DNA of 64,000 nt from Crocinitomicaceae bacterium (GTDB lineage Bacteria > Bacteroidota > Bacteroidia > Flavobacteriales_D > Crocinitomicaceae). A program made the position numbers and the translations under genes. Below are positions 63,428-64,000 of the stretch, piece after piece (positions within the stretch are counted from its first letter, which is position 1; the number at the start of each line of letters is the position of its first letter). The stretch is from positions 35,899 through 99,898 of the forward strand of contig JABURP010000022.1 of the NCBI GenBank assembly GCA_014762645.1, read 5' to 3'. A model generated the notes under the pieces. That model made no database searches and was not told where the DNA came from. It saw only the letters and a program-made list of their open reading frames with translations.

Positions 63428-63547
63428 TTTTCGTTAACAAAAATTCATATCTTCTTCACAATAAATTTGACAGACTTGACGTCTTAAAAATATAGATTTT
63501 AATCGTTTAATGCCCATGGCTGTTAATAACTTGATCTTCTCCAGGCC

Positions 63548-63576
63548 TTGATTAGTCGATTAAAACAGTATATTTG
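63548..63576 (+). promoter_or_regulatory. promoter of the 61-residue protein gene
   Basis: TTG at 63548-63550, an 18 bp spacer and TATATTTG at 63569-63576 fit the Bacteroidota consensus with a slightly short spacer. The leader is about 20 bases to the ATG at 63602. Confidence 0.55.
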
Positions 63577-63601
63577 TAGAACCATTTGAAAACCTAAACG
63601 T

Positions 63602-63787
63602 ATGTTAGAAATGTGTAAGGAGATCTTAACTAAAGTTAGTTTTGACAAGCTTTTATTCCAAAAGGAATTGGTCAAATCACTTAAGTGGATCAAATCAGAT
63701 GAGATAGACGGATTTAAAGAATGGTGCATAGCTAAATTCGGTAATTTATATCCGGATGTTCTCAGATTTGCTTTTAATAAAGCATAA
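63602..63787 (+). CDS. small acidic/aromatic helical protein of unknown function
   Basis: A 61-residue protein starting MLEMCKEILTKVSFDKLLFQ and ending FAFNKA. It is predicted mostly helical, with no signal peptide or membrane segment, so it is probably cytoplasmic. Two cysteines, at positions 5 and 42 (EWCIAKFG), are not arranged like a zinc site. It has its own promoter (TATATTTG) and terminator, which supports it being a real gene instead of a chance frame. It resembles short conserved Flavobacteriia proteins annotated only as hypothetical, but that is from memory and unverified. A minus-strand frame across it is a shadow. Confidence 0.7.
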   Translation: MLEMCKEILTKVSFDKLLFQKELVKSLKWIKSDEIDGFKEWCIAKFGNLYPDVLRFAFNKA

Positions 63788-63808
63788 CCAAAAATCAAAA
63801 AACTATTC

Positions 63809-63833
63809 AGGCCTCCTCGTGAGGCCTTTTTTA
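63809..63833. terminator. terminator between the small protein gene and queG
   Basis: AGGCCTC and GAGGCCT form a 7 bp stem with a 5-base loop, followed by T6 on the plus strand. On the minus strand the hairpin is followed after a few bases by T6, so it may also serve queG. Confidence 0.85.
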
Positions 63834-64000
63834 TTTATCAGCTGTTTTCACGAAGCTAATATTCCTCTTTAGTCCTTCAAATTTCGTTCGCTTCACCGCC
63901 GAATGACGAAAAAGCTCCTTGAAAACAGCTTCAGTGAGTTCTGAAAAATCGGTATCCGCTAAATCAGGGTGCGGCTCAAACTCCTCCATTTTGTGTGGTT
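63831..64000 (-). CDS. queG: epoxyqueuosine reductase, C-terminal end only
   Basis: Only the last 56 codons are in the window; the stop is TAA at 63831-63833. The visible text, EFEPHPDLADTDFSELTEAV followed by the SAVKRTKFEGLKRNI motif, matches the C-terminus of QueG, the cobalamin- and iron-sulfur-dependent enzyme that makes queuosine from epoxyqueuosine in tRNA. The cofactor domains lie outside the window. It is convergent with the small protein gene. Confidence 0.75.
   Translation of the reverse strand, partial: PHKMEEFEPHPDLADTDFSELTEAVFKELFRHSAVKRTKFEGLKRNISFVKTADK

Noticed and set aside
63523..63798. 91-codon minus-strand frame antisense to the 61-residue gene
   Set aside because: The plus-strand gene has a promoter and terminator of its own. 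This frame runs across both and has no supporting signal.

Overview
The window looks like a chromosome segment of a Bacteroidota bacterium, most likely an aerobic, probably marine member of the Flavobacteriales. The evidence is a type IX secretion system (T9SS) outer-membrane translocon protein SprA and a PorP/SprF-type protein. There are also seven large or medium secreted proteins with T9SS type A or type B (gliding-motility-associated) C-terminal signals. Other Bacteroidota hallmarks are DUF3098, DUF2279, DUF6029, Omp28 and SDR-type threonine dehydrogenase proteins, the gene order maeB-ruvA-sprA, and promoters of the form TTG-N20-TAnnTTTG. Species cannot be named from the sequence. I see no rRNA, tRNA, CRISPR array, insertion sequence, prophage or integrase. 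The region reads as stable chromosome, not a transferred island.

Layout. 1-5.6 kb: truncated PpiD-type foldase, pdhB, two small envelope proteins, a DUF2279 protein and dusB. 5.6-9.7 kb: a PorP/SprF protein and, 19 bp upstream of it in the same direction, a 1003-residue PKD-repeat adhesin with a type B signal. 10-16 kb: membrane pyrophosphatase, cysS, a MORN/YwqK-like protein and threonine dehydrogenase. 16.2-18.5 kb: hmgA-hppD operon for tyrosine/homogentisate breakdown. 18.6-23.7 kb: YceI lipoprotein, then the ftsX-DUF3098-uppP-truB-polyprenyl synthase-YwqK lipoprotein series. 23.9-34 kb: a 1290-residue type B protein, a 3-hydroxyanthranilate dioxygenase and two tandem type A proteins. 34-45 kb: an SDR enzyme, a lipoprotein joining a degenerate GH3-like region to a serine hydrolase, a choice-of-anchor-L type B protein, an M23 peptidase, an MMPL/RND exporter, a short-chain polyprenyl synthase and a lipoprotein. 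45.4-56.2 kb: maeB-ruvA-sprA-GNAT on the minus strand. 56.3-57.9 kb: a sirtuin and a small type A protein. 58-63.4 kb: an envelope thiol/barrel cluster (Omp28-type A cargo, TlpA, DUF6029 barrel, Omp28 lipoprotein). The end holds a 61-residue small protein and the C-terminus of queG.

How the genes fit together. The dominant theme is export and surface display. PpiD-type foldase, SprA and PorP/SprF would serve the secretion route used by the seven CTD-bearing proteins. UppP, FtsX, M23 peptidase and the serine-hydrolase lipoprotein concern the cell wall. Metabolic genes cover pyruvate and malate flux (pdhB, maeB), aromatic amino acid catabolism (hppD, hmgA, haaO), threonine breakdown, and polyprenyl synthesis by two enzymes with different predicted chain lengths.

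The least described items are the Omp28/TlpA/DUF6029 cluster with three CxxC thioredoxin-like proteins around a beta-barrel, the GH3-like/serine hydrolase fusion that seems to have lost its glycosidase residues, and a UppP with a soluble insert of roughly 80 residues.
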